A DNA stretch of 64,000 nt from positions 89,979 through 153,978 of the forward strand of contig NZ_WSTC01000013.1 of the NCBI RefSeq assembly GCF_009789195.1, given 5' to 3'. Shown here piece by piece: positions 28,127-35,331 of this stretch. The position numbers and the translations under genes are program-made. Position 1 is the first letter of the stretch. Each line of letters opens with the position of its first letter. Origin of the DNA: Paenibacillus sp. MMS18-CY102. Its GTDB lineage: Bacteria > Bacillota > Bacilli > Paenibacillales > Paenibacillaceae. The notes under the pieces were generated by a model. The model had not been told where the DNA came from, searched no databases, and was given only the letters and a program-made list of their open reading frames with translations.

Positions 28127-29098
28127 ATGTACGGACCACGCATAATCGTTAAAGTGCCGGCAAGCACAGCAAACCTAGGGCCGGGCTTTGATACACTCGG
28201 CATGGCGCTGTCTTTATTCGCTTGGGTAGAGATGGGGCGAGCGGCAGAGACGACTATTACGCTATATGGCGATCAAATGAATGGAGTGCCGACCGATAAA
28301 TCCAATCTGATTTATAAAGTCGCGCAGATGGTGTTCAATGAGGCAGGCGTTTCTGTACCGGAATTGTCCATTTCCATGTACAGTGATATTCCACTCACGC
28401 GTGGGCTGGGCAGCAGCGCTTCGGCGATTGTCGGTGCACTTGTTGCAGCGAATGCGCTCATTGGCTCACCATTGTCTGACCATAAGCTGTTCCAAATGGC
28501 GACGGCACTCGAAGGCCATCCCGATAATGTTGGCGCTTCATTGTTCGGCGGCATTGTCGTTTCTGCATGGGATGGCGAAGAAGCAAGCTATGTGCGGATC
28601 GTTCCGCATCCATCGCTGCAGGCGCTAGTGGCTGTGCCGTCGTTCCAGCTGTCGACGGAGAAAGCGCGCCATGCGCTGCCCAAGGAAGTCAGCATGGCGG
28701 ATGCCATCTACAACGTAAGCCGCAGCTCGTTGCTCGTCGCAGCGCTTGCAACCGGCCAGTTGGAGCTGGTTAGCAAGGCAATGAAGGATCGGCTGCATCA
28801 GCCGTACCGCGCCCCGTTGATTCCAGGAATGGAAACGATTTTGGCTCAAGCCTCGGAGCATGGCGCTCTAGGCGCAGCTTTAAGCGGTGCAGGCCCGACG
28901 CTCATTGCATTCGTCGATACGAACAGCGGGCGCAAGCAGGAGCTGGAGCAATTTTTGCTGGATACGCTAGCTCGGGAAGATATTGAAGCTGAGGCGATCT
29001 GGCTTGAGCCTTTCAATAACAGCCCGCAGTTGTATCAAGCCGAAGAAGGCGACCATAGGCCGCTGATTGACCGAATTCGCAGCGAGGTGCGCGCATGA
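28127..29098 (+). CDS. thrB: Homoserine kinase
   Basis: 323 residues. GHMP kinase phosphorylating homoserine on the threonine path. VPASTANLGPGFDTLGMAL near residues 6-24, the ATP-binding motif PLTRGLGSSASAIVGA near 90-105, and the GALGAALSGAGPTLIAF motif near 254-270. The C-terminal extension past about 305 is somewhat longer than in B. subtilis ThrB. The stop overlaps the pheA start by 4 bases (ATGA). Confidence 0.95.
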   Translation: MYGPRIIVKVPASTANLGPGFDTLGMALSLFAWVEMGRAAETTITLYGDQMNGVPTDKSNLIYKVAQMVFNEAGVSVPELSISMYSDIPLTRGLGSSASAIVGALVAANALIGSPLSDHKLFQMATALEGHPDNVGASLFGGIVVSAWDGEEASYVRIVPHPSLQALVAVPSFQLSTEKARHALPKEVSMADAIYNVSRSSLLVAALATGQLELVSKAMKDRLHQPYRAPLIPGMETILAQASEHGALGAALSGAGPTLIAFVDTNSGRKQELEQFLLDTLAREDIEAEAIWLEPFNNSPQLYQAEEGDHRPLIDRIRSEVRA

Positions 29099-29976
29099 TT
29101 CGAGTATCTGTATTGCCGCAAGGCTCAACTTCGGATGATGCTGCGCGCCATTTGTTCAAGGGGATTGAAGATGTATCGTATGACTACCACCGCATTATTG
29201 CAGATGTGTTTCTAAGCACTGCGGAAGGCCGGTCGGATTACGCTGTCATTCCAATCGAGAATACGATTGATGGATCGGTTGGCTTACATACGGACTGGTT
29301 GATCGATGAGGTGGACTTGCCGATTCAAGCAGAATGGGTCTATCCCTCTGTGCAAAATCTCGTCGGATTACGCTCCGAACTAACGGATGGCAACGGTGTA
29401 CTCGATTACTCCCGCATCAAGAAAGTCATGAGCCACCCAGTGGCGATGGCGCAATGCTTGCAATTTTTGCGTAAACATATTCCACACGCGGAGCTGGAGC
29501 ATATCGGGAGCACGGCAGAAGCGATTCGCATCGTTCGGGACAACCCGGGACTTGGTTGGGCGGCGATCGGCCAGAAGACAGCAGCAGCTAATAATGACCT
29601 GAACGTGCTGCAAGAGGGCGTTACGGATCATGATAACAACTACACCCGATTTTTGCTGGTCGGCCCTAAACCGCTGGAAGGCAAAACGTCAGATAAGCAG
29701 AAAACGACGATTATCGTCTCCCATCCTGAAGATTATCCAGGCGGGCTGCACCAGGTACTGTCGGCATTCGCTTGGCGCCGAATTAACCTTTCACGGATCG
29801 AATCGCGCCCAACGAAGAAACGGCTCGGCACCTATTACTTTATGATTGATGTCGACAAGTCATTGGATACGATTTTGCTGCAGTCCGCTATTGCTGAGAT
29901 TGAGGCGATCGGCTTCCAAGTTCGCATTATGGGCACGTATCCGACCTTTTCGTACGAGCCAACAGAAGAAGCATAA
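29095..29976 (+). CDS. pheA: Prephenate dehydratase PheA
   Basis: 293 residues. Converts prephenate to phenylpyruvate. Dehydratase domain with VIPIENTIDGSVGLHTDWL, MSHPVAMAQCLQFL and the catalytic Thr-containing DNNYTRFLLVG; C-terminal ACT domain (SAFAWRRINLSRIESRPTKK) that binds phenylalanine for feedback. No chorismate mutase domain is present. It is translationally coupled to thrB and followed by a terminator, so pheB-hom-thrB-pheA looks like one operon. Confidence 0.96.
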   Translation: MIRVSVLPQGSTSDDAARHLFKGIEDVSYDYHRIIADVFLSTAEGRSDYAVIPIENTIDGSVGLHTDWLIDEVDLPIQAEWVYPSVQNLVGLRSELTDGNGVLDYSRIKKVMSHPVAMAQCLQFLRKHIPHAELEHIGSTAEAIRIVRDNPGLGWAAIGQKTAAANNDLNVLQEGVTDHDNNYTRFLLVGPKPLEGKTSDKQKTTIIVSHPEDYPGGLHQVLSAFAWRRINLSRIESRPTKKRLGTYYFMIDVDKSLDTILLQSAIAEIEAIGFQVRIMGTYPTFSYEPTEEA

Positions 29977-29993
29977 TGGATAGCAAGCAATGG

Positions 29994-30032
29994 AAACTTT
30001 TTGGGCGCTTTGGCGCCTGAAGAGTTTTTTTT
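29994..30032 (+). terminator. Rho-independent terminator after pheA
   Basis: AAACTTTTTGGGCGC pairs with GGCGCCTGAAGAGTTT through a GGCGC/GCGCC core with several G-U pairs, then a T run. Confidence 0.8.
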
Positions 30033-30140
30033 ATTTTAATGGGGACATCTGCCTAGATTCTGCATAGGATGTAAGGATTGGTGGGCGGGCATCGTTATGC
30101 CTAGCTTGCTTAGAAGACCGTGACAGGAGGTATGCGGGGA

Positions 30141-31808
30141 GTGAAAATCCATATCGTCAAAAGAGGAGATACGCTCTATTTGCTTGCACAGAAATATAAC
30201 GTATCTGTTGATGAGATTTTGAAACTTAACCCGAGCATTACGAATGCCGACGTCATCGACGTTGGAATGAAGGTGAAAATTCCTTCGCATGGCGGATCTG
30301 GCGGCTCCCATGCTGGCGGGGGCAATGGCATTATGCATCAGCATGTTGTCAAGCAAGGGGATACGTTGTGGAAGCTGTCCAAAGCGTGGGGCGTGTCGCT
30401 GAATGAATTGATCAAAGCGAATCCGCAGTTGACGAATCCGAATGTGCTGCTTACCGGCGATATCGTCAACATTCCGAAGCCGCATGGTTCGCATGCGGAG
30501 CATCTCGTCCATCAGATGAACCTAGAGCCTGTCCAGAATGGTGCGGGAGCCGGGAATGGCCAAGGGCATTTCTCCCCATCCTCGATTATGAACAATGTGC
30601 AAGGGCTCGCTGGCAAAATCCCGACAGGCGTCATTCCAGGGAAGAAGCCGACTGGCAAAGTGCCGACGGCACCGATTGCGAAGGCGCCGACAGCGCCAAT
30701 CGAGAAAACACCGACAGCACCAATCGTAGAATCGAAGCCGGAAGCGCTGGCGCCAATCGCGCCTACGCCACTGCCAGCGCCGATCCCTGCGCCAATGCCA
30801 GTCGTGCTTGAGAAGACGTATCCCGTACATGTAGAGTACCATACGCAAAACGTACATTTGTTCCAGCAATGCGGCATTCCGGCAGTGGAGGCGGGGGCCG
30901 TGTATGGCGTGCCGCATATGCCGGAGGTATCGCCGGTTGCCCAAGGCTACGGCTACGGCCATCCTGTGGCAGGCGTGGCGGATGAGCATTGCGATCCGTG
31001 GGGCAACCCGCTCGTAGGCGGGGCGTTTGACCAAGGGCATGGCTATGGCATGCCGGAGGTATCGCCAGCCCAAGTCGACCCTGCGCAATATGGCTATGGC
31101 TCACCGACAGCTGTGTCGCCAGCGAATGTTGGGCCAGAGCATTATGGGCATGATTTGCCGATGGTATCGCCAGCAAATGTTGGATCAGAGCAATATGGTT
31201 ATGGTTCGCCGATGGTGTCGCCAGCGAATGTTGGGCCAGAGCAATATGGCTACGGTTCGCCGATGGTGTCGCCAGCGAATGTTGGGCCAGAGCAATATGG
31301 CTACGGTTCGCCGATGGTGTCGCCAGCGAATGTTGGGCCAGAGCAATATGGCTACGGTTTGCCGATGGTGTCGCCAGCGAATGTTGGGCCAGAGCATTAC
31401 GGTTACGGTGCGCCAATGGTGTCGCCAGCGAATGTTGGGCCAGAGCAATATGGTTACGGTGCGCCAATGGTATCGCCAGCGAATGTTGGGCCAGAGCAAT
31501 ATGGCTATGGCGCGCCGATGGTGTCGCCAGCGAATGTTGATCCATTCGCTGCTGGGCAATCGTCTTGGCCATACGGAGCTTATCCAACATGGCCTGTTCA
31601 GGCAGCTGTAGCTGACAAATCCTGTGGCTGCCAGGGCAAGGGAAGGGAAGAAGACCAACAGGTAGACGTGCAGGAAGTGTTGGCAGTGCCAGCAAAATCG
31701 GTTAAACGGAACCCTCCGCGCAAGCCTGTCAAGAAAGTGACGGTGCGCAATGTTGTTTCCCGCCCGGCAGAGCGCCGCGGCAGCAAGCCTTGGATTAACG
31801 ATAACTAA
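30141..31808 (+). CDS. safA: SafA-like LysM spore-coat morphogenetic protein with tandem repeats
   Basis: 555 residues. Two LysM domains (about 2-49, KIHIVKRGDTLYLLAQKYNV, and 66-112, QHVVKQGDTLWKLSKAW), a Pro/Thr/Ala-rich linker with repeated APTAPI-like units, then Gly/Tyr-rich sequence including eight 17-residue repeats (VSPANVGPEQYGYGxPM), a Cys-containing patch (KSCGCQGKG) and a basic tail. GTG 30141 gives the B. subtilis SafA start (MKIHIV) with AGGAGG 10 bases upstream; the longer frame from 30120 covers that site. SafA directs inner-coat assembly at the cortex in B. subtilis and also follows pheA there. The repeat region is unlike B. subtilis SafA. Confidence 0.83.
   Translation: MKIHIVKRGDTLYLLAQKYNVSVDEILKLNPSITNADVIDVGMKVKIPSHGGSGGSHAGGGNGIMHQHVVKQGDTLWKLSKAWGVSLNELIKANPQLTNPNVLLTGDIVNIPKPHGSHAEHLVHQMNLEPVQNGAGAGNGQGHFSPSSIMNNVQGLAGKIPTGVIPGKKPTGKVPTAPIAKAPTAPIEKTPTAPIVESKPEALAPIAPTPLPAPIPAPMPVVLEKTYPVHVEYHTQNVHLFQQCGIPAVEAGAVYGVPHMPEVSPVAQGYGYGHPVAGVADEHCDPWGNPLVGGAFDQGHGYGMPEVSPAQVDPAQYGYGSPTAVSPANVGPEHYGHDLPMVSPANVGSEQYGYGSPMVSPANVGPEQYGYGSPMVSPANVGPEQYGYGSPMVSPANVGPEQYGYGLPMVSPANVGPEHYGYGAPMVSPANVGPEQYGYGAPMVSPANVGPEQYGYGAPMVSPANVDPFAAGQSSWPYGAYPTWPVQAAVADKSCGCQGKGREEDQQVDVQEVLAVPAKSVKRNPPRKPVKKVTVRNVVSRPAERRGSKPWINDN
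31059..31535 (+). repeat. 51-base in-frame tandem repeat array in the SafA-like gene
   Basis: Eight units of 51 bases fill 31113-31520, preceded by one divergent 54-base unit (31059-31112) and followed by a partial unit (VSPANVDPF). Units at 31215 and 31266 are identical as far as I can read; others differ at a few bases. Each unit encodes VSPANVGPE[QH]YGYG[SLA]PM; the first full unit is the most divergent (YGHDLPM). Confidence 0.95.
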
Positions 31809-31829
31809 GCAATACGGGCTTTCTATATG

Positions 31830-31876
31830 AAACAACGGGCATAACCGCTGCCGTATGTGGGCGATGCCCGTTGTTT
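31830..31876 (+). terminator. Inverted repeat after the safA-like gene, probable terminator
   Basis: AAACAACGGGCAT pairs perfectly with ATGCCCGTTGTTT across a 21-base loop; the following T tract is weak (GCATTTTG). Confidence 0.65.
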
Positions 31877-31886
31877 GCATTTTGCG

Positions 31887-31916
31887 TGAATATTTCCCTG
31901 CATTCCAGGCACAATA
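31887..31916 (+). promoter_or_regulatory. SigmaG-type promoter for bofC
   Basis: TGAATA (31887-31892), 17-base spacer, CACAATA (31910-31916). The sigmaG pattern is TGMATA / CATACTA: exact in the -35, 5 of 7 in the -10. B. subtilis bofC is a forespore gene under sigmaG, so the match is expected. Confidence 0.6.
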
Positions 31917-31946
31917 ACGGAAAAGGAATGTAAGGGGATAATCGCC

Positions 31947-32621
31947 ATGAAGGCATTCAGCCTATGGAAACAGCTCAAACGCAAGCTTCGTCGCAGTGGA
32001 CGCCCGATGTGGACATTAGGCAGCATAGCAGCGATAGTCTCATACAGTTTGCTGTCCGGATTCCCGATTGATCGGGCATACGGGGCAGCAACAGATCAAG
32101 ATGCCAGCATGGAGCCTAAGCAGCTTCAGGAGATCATTCGATCAATTTCGATGAAACAAGGGCCATTGAAGGTGCACATCCATCGCAGCTACATTTGTGG
32201 GGAAGAGTTCCGTTCGCTTGGATTGCGGCCTCCTGCTGAAGCGGTTCGGCTTGTTAAACGCCCTACAGTGCTGCATGTTCGCTTGGATGTGCCTGTACGA
32301 GGGGAACCGACTCTGCAACTGGAGGAACAGGTTAGCGACCTGTCCGTTCAATGTAAGGAGAGCGCCATGTTCGGCATCGATCCAAGCGGCCGGCTAACGT
32401 TGTTCGAAGGCCCGCCTAAGAAAGAAAACGCGGTCCGTACTTTCTACCAGTTGGACGTTCGATTCATGGAGAGCCATCTGCCCAAAGAAGAGTGGAAACG
32501 TTTGGTGGACGGCATCCGCGTTGAAGATAAAGCGTCTTATTATAGCGTGCTGTCATCTTTTAGTGATTTTGCTATTGATGCTTCGCGCAACGTGATGAAC
32601 CCGTCAAGTAAGCGATATTGA
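31947..32621 (+). CDS. bofC: Forespore regulator BofC (bypass-of-forespore C)
   Basis: 224 residues. Basic N-terminus, one signal-like hydrophobic stretch near 24-40 (LGSIAAIVSYSLLSGF), then an exported part. The C-terminal region matches BofC as I recall it: GIDPSGRLTLFEGPP, TFYQLDVRFMESHLP; a weaker N-domain similarity is PLKVHIHRSYICGEE. In B. subtilis BofC inhibits the signalling protease SpoIVB in the space between forespore membranes and delays pro-sigmaK processing, the step run by the SpoIVFA/FB genes earlier in this window. It sits just before the ruv genes in B. subtilis too. AAGGGG precedes the ATG. Longer than B. subtilis BofC (about 170). Confidence 0.78.
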   Translation: MKAFSLWKQLKRKLRRSGRPMWTLGSIAAIVSYSLLSGFPIDRAYGAATDQDASMEPKQLQEIIRSISMKQGPLKVHIHRSYICGEEFRSLGLRPPAEAVRLVKRPTVLHVRLDVPVRGEPTLQLEEQVSDLSVQCKESAMFGIDPSGRLTLFEGPPKKENAVRTFYQLDVRFMESHLPKEEWKRLVDGIRVEDKASYYSVLSSFSDFAIDASRNVMNPSSKRY

Positions 32622-32628
32622 GTATGAG

Positions 32629-32675
32629 AAAGGGATGTTCCCGAAGCCACGAAGGCTGGGAACACCCCTTTTTTT
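32629..32675 (+). terminator. Rho-independent terminator after bofC
   Basis: AAGGG-TGTTCCC pairs with GGGAACA-CCCCTT, with AGCC/GGCT inside, followed by a T run. Confidence 0.9.
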
Positions 32676-32815
32676 GTGTGCTGCAACGGTAGGCGTTATG
32701 ATTGCTTGCCGGCTGCGGTGTGCGTCGTATGAAAGGTGGTGTTGGTGCGTGCAGCAGCAGCTTATTGCAGTTTGTACAATAGAATCAACGCGAGCGAGGC
32801 AGTGAGGAGGCGTCA

Positions 32816-32974
32816 TTGCATATGGTGCAATGGGGAAGTCCTCTTCTAGATTATGGGCACATTTGGGCGATTTTGGACCGCATCTCGTTGTATGAACTGC
32901 AATGGGAACCTTCGGAGCAAGCTATTCCGGCTGTTCCCGTTGTACAAAATGCAACGACACGGCAATCAGGATAA
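32816..32974 (+). CDS. Small unrecognised protein upstream of ruvC
   Basis: A 52-codon frame starting TTG 32816 (or ATG 32822, 50 codons), in a gap of about 500 bases between bofC and ruvC. GAGGAGG at 32804-32810 lies 5 bases before the TTG and 11 before the ATG, as strong as any ribosome site in the window. The product begins MVQWGSPLLDYGHIW, has a Trp/Tyr/Leu-rich first half (AILDRISLYELQWE) and a polar tail with PAVPVV. No signal peptide and no family recognised. No clear promoter; TACAAT at 32775 lacks a -35. Confidence 0.55.
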   Translation: MHMVQWGSPLLDYGHIWAILDRISLYELQWEPSEQAIPAVPVVQNATTRQSG

Positions 32975-33056
32975 TTGGAAGATAGAAAACCTGGTCCTGC
33001 CGGACCGCATCATGCAGTGAATCTGCCTAAAGCTCCCATTGAAAGAGAAACGCGTG

Positions 33057-33085
33057 TTCTCATCGATGCGGTTATTTGCTATAAT
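33057..33085 (+). promoter_or_regulatory. SigmaA-type promoter for ruvC-ruvA-ruvB
   Basis: TTCTCA (33057-33062), 17-base spacer, TATAAT (33080-33085), 45 bases before ruvC. Confidence 0.6.
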
Positions 33086-33130
33086 AGAAGGCAGTGCTGT
33101 TTATAGCGGGCAAGTAAGGAGAGGAAAGCG

Positions 33131-33631
33131 TTGCGTGTGTTGGGCATTGATCCCGGGATTGCGATCGTGGGATTCGGATTCATTGATAAAGACGGACATA
33201 AGCTCACACCCGTGCAATACGGTTCGATTGAGACGAAGGCACATACGCCTTCGGAGACACGCCTGATGCAGGTATACGAGTCGGCATCGGCATTAATGGA
33301 TAAATACAAGCCGGATTCCGTTGCGGTGGAAAAGCTGTTTTTCAACCGTAACGTGACGACGGCTTTTGATGTTGCGCAAGCAAGGGGCGTTGTTATACTA
33401 GCAGCCGCCCAACGTGGCCTTCCAATCGCGGAATATACGCCACTGCAGGTTAAACAGGCAGTTGTGGGGTACGGCAAGGCGGAGAAACGGCAGGTTCAGG
33501 AGATGGTAAAGATGTTTTTGAAGCTCAGTGCCATTCCAAAACCGGATGATGTTGCTGACGCGCTTGCTGTAGCGGTTTGCCACGCGCATTCCGTCGTGCT
33601 AACGAATAAGTTAAACGGGGGGCCACGATAA
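33131..33631 (+). CDS. ruvC: Holliday junction resolvase RuvC
   Basis: 166 residues. RNase H-fold endonuclease. The first catalytic Asp is in VLGIDPGIAIVGFG; VAVEKLFFNRNVTTAFDVAQARGV carries the Glu and junction-binding loop; the last acidic pair is in PDDVADALAVAVCHAH. TTG start with GGAGAGGAAAG upstream. B. subtilis lacks ruvC (it uses RecU), so its presence before ruvAB is a lineage difference. The stop overlaps the ruvA start by one base. Confidence 0.95.
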   Translation: MRVLGIDPGIAIVGFGFIDKDGHKLTPVQYGSIETKAHTPSETRLMQVYESASALMDKYKPDSVAVEKLFFNRNVTTAFDVAQARGVVILAAAQRGLPIAEYTPLQVKQAVVGYGKAEKRQVQEMVKMFLKLSAIPKPDDVADALAVAVCHAHSVVLTNKLNGGPR

Positions 33632-34263
33632 TGATCGATTTCTTGAAAGGCCCGGTCGCCCATTGGGAAACCGAATATATTGTGCTAGATGTGCGGGATG
33701 TGGGCTATCGGGTATTCACTCCTAATCCGTATGGATTCGCACGGAGCAATGAGCCAGTAACGGTCTATATTCATCATCATGTTCGGGAAGATGCGATTCA
33801 GCTGTTTGGATTCGCCACGCGCGAGGAACAGACGATGTTCCGCAAACTGCTGGATGTTTCGGGCATTGGCCCTCGCGTTGCGCTTGGCGTATTGGCGGGC
33901 AGCCGGCCGGAAGCGATTGTTGCAGCGATTCAACAAGAAAACGTCACGTTTCTTACGAAGCTGCCTGGCATTGGGAAGAAGACTGCGCAGCGCATGATTC
34001 TCGATTTGAAGGACAGGCTGGGCAATGCCCCGCTTGCATTCGGCGCTGATCCATCTGCGTGGGATACGAACGAAGGCAAAGGCGCTGCTGGCGAACAAGC
34101 GCTTGCCGGCGCTTGGCCAGAGGCGCGTGAAGCGCTTGGCTCGCTTGGCTACACAGGTGCGGAATTAGATAAGGCATTCGAAGGGCTGCGCGCATCAATT
34201 ACAGCGGAGGAATCGGTTGATTCCCTCATGAAGCGGGCGCTTCAACAGCTGTTTAAAGGGTAA
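33631..34263 (+). CDS. ruvA: Holliday junction DNA helicase subunit RuvA
   Basis: 210 residues. N-terminal OB fold (MIDFLKGPVAHWETEYIVLDV), tandem helix-hairpin-helix motifs (LLDVSGIGPRVALGVLAG and LTKLPGIGKKTAQRMILDLKDRL) and a C-terminal domain (ALGSLGYTGAELDKAF) that contacts RuvB. A tetramer that binds Holliday junctions and directs RuvB branch migration. The ruvC stop and ruvA start share one base. Confidence 0.97.
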   Translation: MIDFLKGPVAHWETEYIVLDVRDVGYRVFTPNPYGFARSNEPVTVYIHHHVREDAIQLFGFATREEQTMFRKLLDVSGIGPRVALGVLAGSRPEAIVAAIQQENVTFLTKLPGIGKKTAQRMILDLKDRLGNAPLAFGADPSAWDTNEGKGAAGEQALAGAWPEAREALGSLGYTGAELDKAFEGLRASITAEESVDSLMKRALQQLFKG

Positions 34264-34284
34264 TGATGGAAAGAGGGATGGCAC

Positions 34285-35295
34285 GTGGAGGATGAACGCA
34301 TCATATCCGCTAACCTGATGATGGAAGACCAGGCGGTGGAATTAAGCTTGCGTCCCCGCTATCTAGCGGAATATATCGGGCAATCGAACGTCAAAGAAAA
34401 CTTGAAGGTGTTCATCGAAGCGGCAAAGCTGCGCAAGGAAGCGCTTGACCATGTGCTGCTCTATGGACCGCCAGGCCTTGGCAAGACGACGCTATCGAAC
34501 ATTATAGCCAATGAGCTAGGTGTTAGTTTACGCACAACGTCGGGACCAGCAATTGAACGTCCGGGCGATCTAGCCGCATTGCTGACCAATCTGCAAGAGG
34601 GCGATGTGCTGTTCATCGATGAAATCCATCGGCTTAATCGTTCCGTCGAGGAAGTTTTGTATCCCGCGATGGAAGATTTTGCGCTTGATATCATGATCGG
34701 CAAAGGGCCTAGCGCGCGCTCGGTTCGGTTAGATTTGCCGCCTTTCACATTGATTGGAGCTACGACGAGGGCGGGGCTGTTGTCCGCTCCGCTCCGCGAC
34801 CGTTTCGGCGTCGTTAGCCGGCTAGAGTACTATAAGACTGATGAGCTGGCCTTCATCGTTTCGCGGGCATCGGACATTCTCGGTGTCAGCATTGTAGGGG
34901 AAGCAGCGACTGAAATCGCGTTGCGTTCACGGGGAACGCCACGTATCGCGAACCGGCTGCTTAAGCGGGTAAGGGATTTTGCACAGGTTAGGGGCGACGG
35001 CATTATTACCCACGAGCTTGCACGATATGCGCTGGAGCTGCTTCGTGTGGATCCGATGGGGCTTGATGCGATCGATCATAAAATGCTGCGGGCGATGATT
35101 GAGAGCTTCCGGGGCGGCCCGGTTGGGCTCGATACGATTGCTGCCACAATAGGCGAAGAAAGCCAAACGATAGAGGATGTTTATGAGCCTTACTTAATGC
35201 AGGTAGGCTTGCTTCAGCGGACGCCGCGCGGGCGCATTGCGACACCGCAGGCTTATCGCCATCTGGGAATTCCGGTGCCGGGCGAGTCGCCATAA
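34285..35295 (+). CDS. ruvB: Holliday junction branch-migration ATPase RuvB
   Basis: 336 residues. AAA+ motor with Walker [17 protein letters not shown] near residues 60-75, Walker [17 protein letters not shown] near 109-124, sensor [18 protein letters not shown] and a C-terminal winged helix ([17 protein letters not shown]). GTG start with AGAGGG upstream. It completes ruvC-ruvA-ruvB; the SpoIID-like gene follows 36 bases later. Confidence 0.97.
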   Translation: MEDERIISANLMMEDQAVELSLRPRYLAEYIGQSNVKENLKVFIEAAKLRKEALDHVLLYGPPGLGKTTLSNIIANELGVSLRTTSGPAIERPGDLAALLTNLQEGDVLFIDEIHRLNRSVEEVLYPAMEDFALDIMIGKGPSARSVRLDLPPFTLIGATTRAGLLSAPLRDRFGVVSRLEYYKTDELAFIVSRASDILGVSIVGEAATEIALRSRGTPRIANRLLKRVRDFAQVRGDGIITHELARYALELLRVDPMGLDAIDHKMLRAMIESFRGGPVGLDTIAATIGEESQTIEDVYEPYLMQVGLLQRTPRGRIATPQAYRHLGIPVPGESP

Positions 35296-35331
35296 AAGTG
35301 AAACTAACCGGATAAGGAAGGGGTTAGGCTA

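Noticed and set aside
31059..31535. Repeat array as a possible CRISPR
   Set aside because: Units are contiguous, in frame with a protein, and have no unique spacers; no cas genes are present.
30763..31880. Long minus-strand and alternate-frame ORFs over the safA-like gene
   Set aside because: They are translations of the same 51-base repeat in other frames and show only low-complexity repeats.
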